The translations under genes and the position numbers were made by a program. This document shows, in pieces, positions 1 through 6,007 of a stretch of 7,413 bases of DNA. The first letter of the stretch is position 1; every line of letters begins with the position of its first letter. Origin of the DNA: Treponema sp. (GTDB taxonomy: Bacteria > Spirochaetota > Spirochaetia > Treponematales > Breznakiellaceae); the NCBI GenBank assembly GCA_031258505.1, contig JAIRMT010000023.1, forward strand, positions 1 through 7,413. The letters run 5' to 3'. The notes under the pieces were generated by a model. It worked only from the letters and a program-made list of their open reading frames with translations. It had not been told where the DNA came from and ran no database searches.

Positions 1-168
1 AGACGCGGGACTAGGACTTTTAGACGCGGGGCTAGAAGTTCCAGACGCGGGACTAGGACTTTTAGACGCGGGGCTAAAAGTTGTAGACGCGGGACTAGAA
101 GTTGTAGACGCGGGGCTAGAAGTTGTAGACGCGGGACTAAAAGTTTTAGACGCGAGTGTGAAGTCAGG
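1..168. repeat. 21-bp minisatellite, seven units plus a degenerate eighth
   Basis: Seven contiguous 21-bp units begin at 1, 22, 43, 64, 85, 106 and 127. Each opens with agacgcggg, and most end in a gaagttgt-like segment. An eighth unit at 148-168 keeps only agacgcg and then decays, perhaps through a one-base indel. Unit position 10 alternates A,G,A,G,A,G,A without exception, and units 1 and 3 are identical, so the array also reads as a 42-bp higher-order repeat. Other variation is confined to unit positions 14, 15, 17, 20 and 21. The array runs off the left edge, so its full length is unknown. Because 21 is a multiple of three, four of the six frames stay open through it. It may be a non-coding minisatellite downstream of lptG or the coding repeat of a heptapeptide protein. 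Confidence 0.95.
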
Positions 169-200
169 GGAGAAGCCGCTGTTTTCAATCGAAGGAACAT
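1..200 (-). CDS. Possible heptapeptide-repeat ORF after lptG, partial (doubtful)
   Basis: An open frame starts at an ATG (198-200) and runs off the left edge. After about 16 non-repetitive residues it enters a heptapeptide repeat of the form PRLQLLV / PRLKVLV / PRLELLA. In this frame two variable sites are synonymous for Leu (CTA/TTA and CTA/CTG), and the others swap K/Q/E, L/V or A/V, which fits a protein under mild constraint. Against it: no Shine-Dalgarno is visible before the ATG, and CTA is heavily used although the first 15 leucine codons of lptG contain none. A competing plus-strand frame is also open through the array and ends at TAA 218-220. No family was recognised. The frame is continuous with lptG across its TGA stop, with 12 sense codons between that stop and this ATG. 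Confidence 0.2.
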   Translation of the reverse strand, partial: MFLRLKTAASPLTSHSRLKLLVPRLQLLAPRLQLLVPRLQLLAPRLKVLVPRLELLAPRLKVLVPR

Positions 201-236
201 TATGGAGACAGAGGTCTTAAATTCGCTGGTTCCATG

Positions 237-1301
237 TCAGGTTTTGGTGTTCGTCAACAAAACGACTCCGGCAATCACGAAAAGCAGCACCGGAAACCAC
301 GCACCCACAATCGGCAGGATATACCCAAGTCTCGCCATCATCATGGTGATCATGTCCGTTACATAAAAAAGCACTGATGAACCAAGACTCGAACCGAGGC
401 TCATAAGCAAAATGTTCTTCTTGAACTTACTACCCATTGAAATTGAAAGAATCATCACCACAAACGAAACGCAGGGGAAGGAGAAGCGGTGGTAATAGTC
501 AGCGAGGGCGCTGATAAAGGGAAGACCAGCGGCTTTGAGGTCTTCAATGAGCAGAGCGGCGTCCTTCGTGGACAGATCTTCAACCTTCACTGCGCTTCGC
601 CTGAACGTGTCCGGGCTTTCACGGTAGACATCGGTTTCGAGAAGCGGGCTGACGCGCATGAAGTCATCCTCCCATTGATACCTAAGCGCATTGGAAAAAA
701 TCCAGTGTTCGCCGCTCCATGTGGCGCGCGGGGCGCGAATCAGCGACTGAAACGAACCATCTTCCCCCTGCTCAATGATGCTGATCCCATTTAAGGTTAC
801 GTCGCTTACATCAAAATAATCAACCGAATAGATAAGTCTGCCGCTTTTTGCCTTGATAACAATGTCTGAGTTATTCTCGCGGTTCGATTCACGCAGAAGC
901 GTCCGTGAAAGATCGTTTTTCGCTTTCAATGTGGGAATCACGATCTGGTCTTCAAAGAAAAAGGCGAACAGCGAGGCGAAAAGGCCAATGAGCATCAGCG
1001 ACATACTGAAACGCCAGAACGGGATACCCGAAGCAAAGACAATGGTAAGCTCGTTTCTGCCGTATAGATCGCCCAGGGTATAGGCTCCGGCAAAGAGCAG
1101 GCCAATCGGCATGGCATAGGAAAAACTTTTGGGAAGATAGAGAAGCGAAACGTGCAAGATTTCTATCAAGGGAACTTCGTAGTTGAGATAGCGCCAGAGA
1201 TTGGCAAAGAGATCGATGAGTATAAGCAGCAGCACGAACATTGATACCGCAACAATGAACATGGGTAAAAATTGCTTTACCAGATAGCGATCCAGTGTCA
1301 T
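237..1301 (-). CDS. lptG: LptG-type permease of the lipopolysaccharide exporter
   Basis: Probable inner-membrane permease of the LptB2FG ABC exporter, which extracts lipopolysaccharide or a related glycolipid from the inner membrane and passes it to the periplasmic Lpt bridge. The 354-residue length is close to that of E. coli LptG. The start LDRYLVKQF, three N-terminal membrane segments (about 10-33, 48-75 and 97-120), a periplasmic beta-rich domain (about 145-235) and three C-terminal segments (about 272-290, 297-320 and 328-348) follow the YjgP/YjgQ layout. NELTIVFASG at 83-92 sits in the cytoplasmic loop expected to contact the ATPase LptB. Weak Leu/Gly-rich sequence makes the F versus G choice depend on the LDRY start, the short domain before TM4 and the order after lptF. 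The start ATG has GAGG eight bases upstream (1310-1313). LptB and LptC are not in the window. Confidence 0.85.
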   Translation of the reverse strand: MTLDRYLVKQFLPMFIVAVSMFVLLLILIDLFANLWRYLNYEVPLIEILHVSLLYLPKSFSYAMPIGLLFAGAYTLGDLYGRNELTIVFASGIPFWRFSMSLMLIGLFASLFAFFFEDQIVIPTLKAKNDLSRTLLRESNRENNSDIVIKAKSGRLIYSVDYFDVSDVTLNGISIIEQGEDGSFQSLIRAPRATWSGEHWIFSNALRYQWEDDFMRVSPLLETDVYRESPDTFRRSAVKVEDLSTKDAALLIEDLKAAGLPFISALADYYHRFSFPCVSFVVMILSISMGSKFKKNILLMSLGSSLGSSVLFYVTDMITMMMARLGYILPIVGAWFPVLLFVIAGVVLLTNTKT

Positions 1302-1347
1302 TTATGCAGCCTCAATGTCTGACACCCAATCGTCATTTACGCAGCCT
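1297..1347. repeat. 35-bp-period duplication of the lptF-lptG junction
   Basis: Two 16-base copies, 1297-1312 and 1332-1347, differ at one position (plus-strand t at 1305, c at 1340). On the minus strand each reads AGGCTGC(G/A)TAAATGAC, carrying an AGG ribosome-binding core, a TGA stop and an overlapping ATG. The 1332-1347 copy contains the lptF stop (RLRK-stop). The 1297-1312 copy contains the lptG start. Between them an ATG at 1334-1336 opens a 12-codon frame, MTIGCQTLRLHK, whose TGA overlaps the lptG ATG. The likely origin is a tandem duplication of an original ATGA overlap, with the inner sequence then diverging. The duplicated tail is visible as RLRK versus RLHK. Confidence 0.8.
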
Positions 1348-2637
1348 TATCACACAGAGGACAAGGCCGATGGAAACCGCCAACAGGTCAGGGAGCCACA
1401 TGGTCCAGAATGGCGAATAACCCAGTCGCAGACCCAGTGTCTGACCCCCAATCAGGAACGCCCAGTACAGGAACGCGATAAGCGCGCCAACAATGTAGCA
1501 AAACACCATGCCGCCTTTCTTTGCCAGCATACCCAGTGGAATCGCCAGAAACATAAAGCACAATGCGCCCAGAGGAAGCGCAAACTTCTTGTAATACTCA
1601 AGCAGGTGATTCCGCAGGCTGCGGTCGTTGCTGATACTTTGCGCGGTTTCGACCTCCCGCGCGAATCCAGCGAGGTTGTTGGACAGGCGGTTCCACGCTG
1701 CATCATCGGGACCCTTTCGCAGGCTGTCCTCAAGGGCAAGCGCCTGATTCAGCACGCGGTTATACCGGTTATTGAGCCGCGTTTGCAACGCCGCTTCCCT
1801 TATCTTGATCTCCTTGGCCACGTCCGCTGAACTCATCTCGCTAGGAGTCGGGTTCTCAATGCCTTCGATGATGTCTTCCTGCGCCACCCAGTAACGCAAC
1901 ATATCGCTTGAGGCATAATCATAGTCTTGCCGGCTGATTTCTTTGGAAGACTGAATGAAAGCTCCGTTCAGGTCGAGGCTGAGACCTCGCGTCCCCGCAT
2001 CCTTGAGTTCCGCGTTTTGCGCCATGATCACGCGACGTTCTCCATCGCTTGTGCGGTCAAGGATAAAAACGTTGTCAATCAAGTTACCTTCCACATCGCC
2101 CGTGATGATCACTGTATCCTTAAAACGTTTCACGGAGTGAGCGCCCAGTTCCAGCGCGGGGGTGGCAATCGTGATACGGCGGTAGAGCTTGTGATACTGG
2201 ATGAGTCCGGCTGGCATCAATATGTCATTGGCGAGAAAAGACGCGAGCGAAATGCTGAGGCCTACGAGCAAGGCTGGAATAAAGATCACTTTGTATGAAA
2301 GACCAGAGGAAAGCATAACCAGCACTTCGTTATCTGCGGTAAGCCGGCCAATGGTCATGAGCGTTCCCATGAGGGCGGCGAACGGGGCAGACAGTGCGAT
2401 AATGGTCGGCAGGGAGTAGAAGACAAGCAAGGCAACCTGATAAACAGGAACTCGCTTAGAAAGTATGTTACCAGCCATCAACAAAAGCTGGTTTACGAAA
2501 AAGAGAAAGAAAAACACGAGAAACGCCACAAGAAACGAAAGCAAGGTCTCTGCGATGATGTACCGGAACAAAGTCCATGACAGAGAACGCCGAGACGACG
2601 TTTTTTGTTCCGGTATTAACGGCATTTCTACCAACAT
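1333..2637 (-). CDS. lptF: LptF-type permease of the lipopolysaccharide exporter
   Basis: Probable partner of the downstream LptG in the LptB2FG exporter. Visible layout: three membrane segments (about 24-53, 66-97 and 114-138), a periplasmic beta-rich domain (about 160-260), a charged helical stretch (about 266-345), then three more segments (about 352-371, 378-398 and 409-430). NEVLVMLSSG at 103-112 matches the conserved cytoplasmic loop found at the same place in LptG. At 434 residues it is longer than the roughly 366 of E. coli LptF, and the excess is the helical stretch before TM4. The start is uncertain: ATG at 2635-2637, or an in-frame ATG four codons later (MPLIPEQ). Neither has a strong ribosome-binding site. 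It begins 21 bases after pnp, so it is probably co-transcribed. A five-pair hairpin (2653-2657 with 2664-2668) spans the pnp stop. Confidence 0.82.
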   Translation of the reverse strand: MLVEMPLIPEQKTSSRRSLSWTLFRYIIAETLLSFLVAFLVFFFLFFVNQLLLMAGNILSKRVPVYQVALLVFYSLPTIIALSAPFAALMGTLMTIGRLTADNEVLVMLSSGLSYKVIFIPALLVGLSISLASFLANDILMPAGLIQYHKLYRRITIATPALELGAHSVKRFKDTVIITGDVEGNLIDNVFILDRTSDGERRVIMAQNAELKDAGTRGLSLDLNGAFIQSSKEISRQDYDYASSDMLRYWVAQEDIIEGIENPTPSEMSSADVAKEIKIREAALQTRLNNRYNRVLNQALALEDSLRKGPDDAAWNRLSNNLAGFAREVETAQSISNDRSLRNHLLEYYKKFALPLGALCFMFLAIPLGMLAKKGGMVFCYIVGALIAFLYWAFLIGGQTLGLRLGYSPFWTMWLPDLLAVSIGLVLCVIRLRK

Positions 2638-2658
2638 AAGGCGTCATACCATCCGGCT

Positions 2659-4866
2659 TTAACGCCGGCGTGGACGCTCATTCCTCGGACGATCGCCGCG
2701 ACTTTCGTCGCGCCGACTTTCGTCGCGCCGACTTTCATACCGGTCTGAGCCGTGACTCTCGTCGCGCCGGTTGTCGCCTCTGTCTTCGCCGCCATTAATT
2801 GCGTCGATGTACGAGAGGTTGAGCCGACCCATCTTGTCAATTTCAATCAGCTTGACCGGCAGTTCCTGGCCTTCTTTCACGACATCTGTCACCACAGCGA
2901 CACGCTGGCGGGAAAGGCGGGAGATATGCACAAGGCCCTCTTTACCCGGCAGGATTTCCACAAACGCGCCAAAGTCCATAACCCGTTTCACCGTGCCATT
3001 ATAAATGCGCCCTACCTCCGGGTCTGAAACAACGCCCGTTACCGCGCCTTTGGCTTCCTCTGCGTCTCTGGCATTTTTCCCGTAAATTGTTACTGTGCCG
3101 TCGTTTTCCGTGTTAATGGTAACGTGGTACTGCTCGCAGAGCGCCTTGATGTTTTTTCCGCCGGGCCCAATGAGCGCGCCAATCTTATCAACATCAATCC
3201 TCATGGTTACGATTTTTGGGGCGAACTCGCTGATAGACGCGGCGGGCTTGCTAATTGTCTGGTTCATGATCGAAAGGATGTGCAGACGCCCGCGCTTTGC
3301 CTGATCAAGGGCTTTCCGCATGATTTCAGGGCTGACGCCAGCGATTTTGATGTCCATCTGGAAGCCAGTGATACCTTCTTCTGTTCCAGCGACCTTAAAG
3401 TCCATATCGCCCAGGTGGTCTTCCTCTCCGAGTATGTCGGAAAGCACCGCAAAACGCTCACCCTCGGTAATCAATCCCATAGCAATACCGGCGACTGGCT
3501 TCTTCACCGGCACACCCGCTTGAAGCAAGGCAAGCGTTCCACCGCAGACCGACGCCATTGACGAGGAGCCGTTGGACTCCATGATTTCTGAAACAACCCG
3601 AATCGTGTACGGGAAACTTTCTTTTGACGGAATCATTGACTCAAGGGAACGCCGCGCAAGATTTCCATGCCCAATCTCGCGGCGACCAGTGCCAAGCCGC
3701 CCGACTTCGCCCACAGAATAGGGGGGGAAGTTATAGTGCAGGATGAAATGCTCCCGCTTGTCGCCGTCAATGTCATCAAAAATCTGCTCATCAAACACGG
3801 TTCCCAGCGTTGTTACCACAAGCGCCTGTGTTTCCCCACGGGTAAAGAGCGCCGAACCATGCACACGCGGCAAAATGCCCACCTCGCAGGTGATCGCGCG
3901 GATGTCTTCCGTACCGCGGCCATCAACCCGCAAACCCTTGTCCAGAATTGAGGAGCGCAGAATCTCGTACTGCATATCCTCAAACAAGGCGTCAAAGAGC
4001 TTGGCTTGCGCCTGATCCTCAAGCTGGCTTGCGTATTGGGTCTTGCACTCGGTTTTAACCGCGTGAATCGCTTCGTAGCGCTCCAGCTTACCCTTGAGGA
4101 AACACGCTTCCAGCAGTTTGGGATAAGCCGCGTTACGGATAGCCGCCGCGTTTTCAAGCGTAAGCACGCTTTCGGTGAGGGGCAGCTTTTCCTTGCCAGC
4201 CAGCTCGCGCAGCTTTTCCTGCAGCGCGCAGAGGTCTTTAATGACCTCATGCGCCTTTTCAAGGGCCGCAATCATGAGGTCTTCGTCAACCTCGCTCGCC
4301 CCGCCTTCCACCATAGTGATGCCATCTTTGGTACCAGCTACCACAATTTCAAGCTGAGACTGCTCGATCTCCTCGTAGGTTGGGTTAACCACAAAGGTAT
4401 CATTAACAAAGCAGACGCGCACACCAGCAATAGGCCCATTAAAGGGAATGTCAGATATATGTACCGCCGCCGAAGCAGCGATGATGGCAAGAACATCAGG
4501 CGGGTTAACCTGATCGGTTGAGAGCGTGGTTGGCACAATCTGAATCTCACGGCCAAAGCTCTTTTCAAAAAGAGGCCGCATGGGACGGTCAATGAGCCGC
4601 GATACCAGGATTTCCTTGTCCTTGGGACGGCTTTCCCGTTTGATGAAGCCGCCCGGAATCTTCCCCGCAGCATAGTATTTTTCGTTGTAATCCACCGTTA
4701 CTGGAACGTAATCAAGTCCCTCTACAGCGTCCGACGAACAACAAACCGTGGCGATCACGACTGACCCTTCATACTGGGCAAAAACCGCGCCATTGGCCTG
4801 TTTCGCAATTCGACCGGTTTCAAGAATCAGTTCCTTACCGGCGATTTCATAACTTACTCGTTGCAT
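2659..4866 (-). CDS. pnp: Polynucleotide phosphorylase (PNPase)
   Basis: Phosphate-dependent 3'-5' exoribonuclease that degrades RNA to nucleoside diphosphates in the cytoplasm and can run in reverse to add tails. The 735 residues match the usual 700-odd. Domains in order: first RNase PH fold (about 1-215), all-helical linker (about 240-310), second RNase PH fold (about 312-545), KH domain (about 551-612, loop IGPGGKNIK at 566-574) and S1 domain (about 617-686, GRIYNGTVKRVMDFGAFV). Active-site features of the second fold are present: RGETQ at 343-347, SNGSSSMASVCGG at 431-443 and EDHLGDMD at 482-489. The tail (691-735) is Arg/Asp/Glu/Ser-rich. AAGGA (4871-4875) lies four bases before the ATG, supporting this start. 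It follows rpsO, a widespread bacterial order. Confidence 0.98.
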   Translation of the reverse strand: MQRVSYEIAGKELILETGRIAKQANGAVFAQYEGSVVIATVCCSSDAVEGLDYVPVTVDYNEKYYAAGKIPGGFIKRESRPKDKEILVSRLIDRPMRPLFEKSFGREIQIVPTTLSTDQVNPPDVLAIIAASAAVHISDIPFNGPIAGVRVCFVNDTFVVNPTYEEIEQSQLEIVVAGTKDGITMVEGGASEVDEDLMIAALEKAHEVIKDLCALQEKLRELAGKEKLPLTESVLTLENAAAIRNAAYPKLLEACFLKGKLERYEAIHAVKTECKTQYASQLEDQAQAKLFDALFEDMQYEILRSSILDKGLRVDGRGTEDIRAITCEVGILPRVHGSALFTRGETQALVVTTLGTVFDEQIFDDIDGDKREHFILHYNFPPYSVGEVGRLGTGRREIGHGNLARRSLESMIPSKESFPYTIRVVSEIMESNGSSSMASVCGGTLALLQAGVPVKKPVAGIAMGLITEGERFAVLSDILGEEDHLGDMDFKVAGTEEGITGFQMDIKIAGVSPEIMRKALDQAKRGRLHILSIMNQTISKPAASISEFAPKIVTMRIDVDKIGALIGPGGKNIKALCEQYHVTINTENDGTVTIYGKNARDAEEAKGAVTGVVSDPEVGRIYNGTVKRVMDFGAFVEILPGKEGLVHISRLSRQRVAVVTDVVKEGQELPVKLIEIDKMGRLNLSYIDAINGGEDRGDNRRDESHGSDRYESRRDESRRDESRGDRPRNERPRRR
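2701..2769. repeat. 15-bp repeats encoding the PNPase RRDES tail
   Basis: Within the 3' end of pnp the unit actttcgtcgcgccg occurs exactly at 2701-2715 and 2716-2730. A shortened copy follows at 2731, and a one-mismatch copy (actctc...) lies at 2755-2769. Read on the minus strand it encodes RRDES, giving a disordered Arg/Asp/Glu/Ser tail. The period is in frame, so copy-number changes would lengthen or shorten the tail by five residues without harming the enzyme core. The arginine content suggests RNA binding, but that is inference. Confidence 0.85.
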
Positions 4867-4875
4867 TTTTTCCTT

Positions 4876-4904
4876 AATAATAAAAGAGTTCGCTTTGCAA
4901 ACTC
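4876..4904 (-). promoter_or_regulatory. Terminator-like hairpin just upstream of the pnp RBS
   Basis: On the minus strand GAGTTTGC (4897-4904) pairs with GCGAACTC (4886-4893) over an AAA loop, eight pairs including one G-U. The run TTTTATTATT (4876-4885) follows directly, then the pnp ribosome-binding site AAGGA at 4871-4875. This has the form of a weak intrinsic terminator or attenuator in the pnp leader. By analogy with E. coli, where an RNase III-cleaved leader hairpin lets PNPase repress itself, it could also be a processing site. The stem is seen; the role is inferred. Confidence 0.5.
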
Positions 4905-4958
4905 CAAGACTGCTTCATTATCTGAATCAGTCCCTTTGATAACTGTGGTTTAGCAAAT

Positions 4959-4994
4959 CAAAACCGGTTCTGGTTTTGTTATGAACCGGTTTCG
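4959..4994 (-). terminator. Strong hairpin after rpsO (partial terminator or processing site)
   Basis: A perfect 10-bp inverted repeat, aaaccggttc (4961-4970) and gaaccggttt (4983-4992), encloses a 12-base loop. One G-U and one C-G pair at the base extend it to 12 pairs in minus-strand RNA. It begins about 10 bases after the rpsO stop. The following sequence, TGATTTGC, is only moderately U-rich, so read-through into pnp is expected. Each arm contains the palindrome AACCGGTT, so the arms could also form dimers. It probably protects the 3' end of rpsO mRNA or serves as an RNase III site. Confidence 0.55.
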
Positions 4995-5003
4995 GGTTGT
5001 CTT

Positions 5004-5273
5004 TTACTTACGAAGACCGAGGTCTTTGATAAGAGAGCGATACTTTTCAATGTTGGTACGCTGGACATACTTCAAAAGTCGCCGACGTTTTCCGACCAGA
5101 ATCAACAAACCCCTCTGACCTGATTTGTCTTTTTTGAACTGCTTGCAATGTTCCGTGAGCTGGATTATCCGCTCAGTCAACAGGGCAACCTGGACTTCCG
5201 ACGCGCCGGTATCTTTTTCATTTTTACCGAACTTGCTAATGATGGAAGTCACGTTTTCTTTGTTTAAAGCCAT
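5004..5273 (-). CDS. rpsO: 30S ribosomal protein S15
   Basis: Small primary-binding protein of the 30S subunit that contacts the 16S rRNA central domain and bridges to 23S rRNA. The product is 89 residues, the typical length. It carries the family patterns FGKNEKDTGASEVQVALLTERI (about 15-36, written in part), RGLLILVGKRRRLLKY (54-69) and the C-terminal LGLRK. The start MALNKENV at 5271-5273 was chosen over an upstream in-frame ATG because AGGAG (5279-5283) lies five bases before it and it gives the standard length. The rRNA-contact segment reads DKSGQRGLL, where E. coli has DHHSRRGLL, a divergence in a usually well kept stretch. The gene starts eight bases after ribF and is followed by pnp. 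Confidence 0.97.
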   Translation of the reverse strand: MALNKENVTSIISKFGKNEKDTGASEVQVALLTERIIQLTEHCKQFKKDKSGQRGLLILVGKRRRLLKYVQRTNIEKYRSLIKDLGLRK

Positions 5274-5278
5274 AAAAA

Positions 5279-5284
5279 CTCCTA
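5279..5284 (-). promoter_or_regulatory. rpsO RBS overlapping the ribF stop
   Basis: On the minus strand TAGGAG contains both the ribF stop codon TAG (5282-5284) and the AGGAG Shine-Dalgarno of rpsO (5279-5283), five bases before the rpsO ATG. A ribosome terminating on ribF would sit on this site, which suggests translational coupling. It also fixes the rpsO start. Confidence 0.75.
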
Positions 5285-6007
5285 CGATATGTTTTTCAGA
5301 AACGTTATATGTGTTACACACGCCGCGTCCAAAGACGCGGGAAGCATAATGGTTCCATTGGTGATTTCGATTTCTGTCTCACGCTCCGCAAGAACCACAC
5401 GGTAGGTACCGTCTGGTGGAAGCAAACGCCGCGCCGACCCAAGGTCCAACGTGAACGCTCGTCCCATGTCGGCTTCAGCGGCGCCAAAGTCTCCAGCGCG
5501 AATCGCGGCGCGAATCCGGCTCGAACTGACCGGCTCGGCCCCGTCAAGCACTGGTTCCACAAGCTCAGTCATCACACCGTGCTGCTCATTCACCCGCCTG
5601 ATAAGCGCCGCATCCGTGTCAAGCCCATGCCCGCAACGGAACTGAGCGCCAATAACCAGATACGCCATGTTACCATACGTTGTCAGGAAATCAATAAAAT
5701 CCCGACCACTCAGTTTACTGAAATCGCTAGAAAAGTCAATGAGGATAGTACACGCCACGCCGAGCGACTCAAAGAGAGAAAGTTTCTGGGTAAGGCTCGA
5801 AATGTCCCCCATGTAGTTCGCGCTATCAAAAAAAAGACGCGGATTTTGCCTGAACGTAACGACCACCGGCTCCAGTCCCCGCCCAACGATTCGGGTGATG
5901 AGCGCCTGATGCCCCCGATGAACACCATCGAACACGCCGATAGTCATGGCGGCTGGGCGAGGGAGCGGCTGGCTGTTGATCAGGTCTTGCCAGTCAAGAA
6001 TACGCAT
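5282..6007 (-). CDS. ribF: RibF-type FAD synthetase lacking a recognisable riboflavin kinase domain
   Basis: Probable FMN adenylyltransferase, which makes FAD from FMN and ATP in the cytoplasm. The N-terminal nucleotidyltransferase fold is clear: MTIGVFDGVHRGHQ at 21-34 is the ATP-binding HxGH-type motif. VVVTFRQNPR at 48-57 and SSSRIR at 161-166 also match the family. The middle motif, usually like VGxDFRFG, reads VIGAQFRCGHG at 118-128, so it is divergent. The protein has 241 residues, against about 310 for the bifunctional enzyme. After MGRAF (181-185) it passes directly to LPPDGTYRVVL (196-206), skipping the GRxLGFPTAN segment that binds substrate in the riboflavin kinase domain. The end reads smoothly to a TAG inside the rpsO ribosome-binding site, so this looks like an evolved short form and not a recent frameshift. 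Its own ribosome-binding site is weak. Confidence 0.85.
   Translation of the reverse strand: MRILDWQDLINSQPLPRPAAMTIGVFDGVHRGHQALITRIVGRGLEPVVVTFRQNPRLFFDSANYMGDISSLTQKLSLFESLGVACTILIDFSSDFSKLSGRDFIDFLTTYGNMAYLVIGAQFRCGHGLDTDAALIRRVNEQHGVMTELVEPVLDGAEPVSSSRIRAAIRAGDFGAAEADMGRAFTLDLGSARRLLPPDGTYRVVLAERETEIEITNGTIMLPASLDAACVTHITFLKNIS
5304..5332 (-). promoter_or_regulatory. Candidate rpsO-pnp promoter inside the 3' end of ribF
   Basis: On the minus strand TTGGAC (5327-5332) and TATAAC (5304-5309) are separated by exactly 17 bases. The -10 matches the sigma-70 consensus at five of six positions and the -35 at three. Initiation would fall near 5297, giving a leader of about 24 bases before the rpsO ATG. 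The spacer contains the palindrome TGTGTAACACA (5310-5320), a possible regulator site. The -35 lies inside a 7-bp hairpin (5323-5329 with 5334-5340). All of it lies within ribF coding sequence. Confidence 0.4.

Noticed and set aside
1..168. CRISPR array
   Set aside because: The units are directly contiguous with no unique spacers, and the 21-bp period is too short.
1..218. Minus-strand SPASTTS-like frame through the repeat
   Set aside because: It has no start codon between the upstream TAA and the array, and variation includes radical F/S/P and K/T/G changes.
148..236. Rho-independent terminator after lptG
   Set aside because: Only short stems (AGAC/GTCT and ATGGA/TCCAT) are present, with no following U-run.
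1..366. Plus-strand frame 1, open from the left edge with RRGxRSx heptads into lptG antisense
   Set aside because: It runs about 130 bases antisense through lptG, and the repeat variation in this frame is non-conservative (T/A, F/S/C). It is most likely a by-product of the repeat lacking stops.
4917..4922. GATAAT as a -10 for a separate pnp promoter
   Set aside because: No acceptable -35 lies 16-18 bases upstream (CAGTTA at 17), so a match to one short box is not enough.
5332..5341. Copy of the minisatellite core agacgcggg inside ribF
   Set aside because: Only nine or ten bases match, and similar agacgcg strings occur at several places in coding sequence here (for example near 2239, 3235 and 5836). 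Chance or codon bias explains it.
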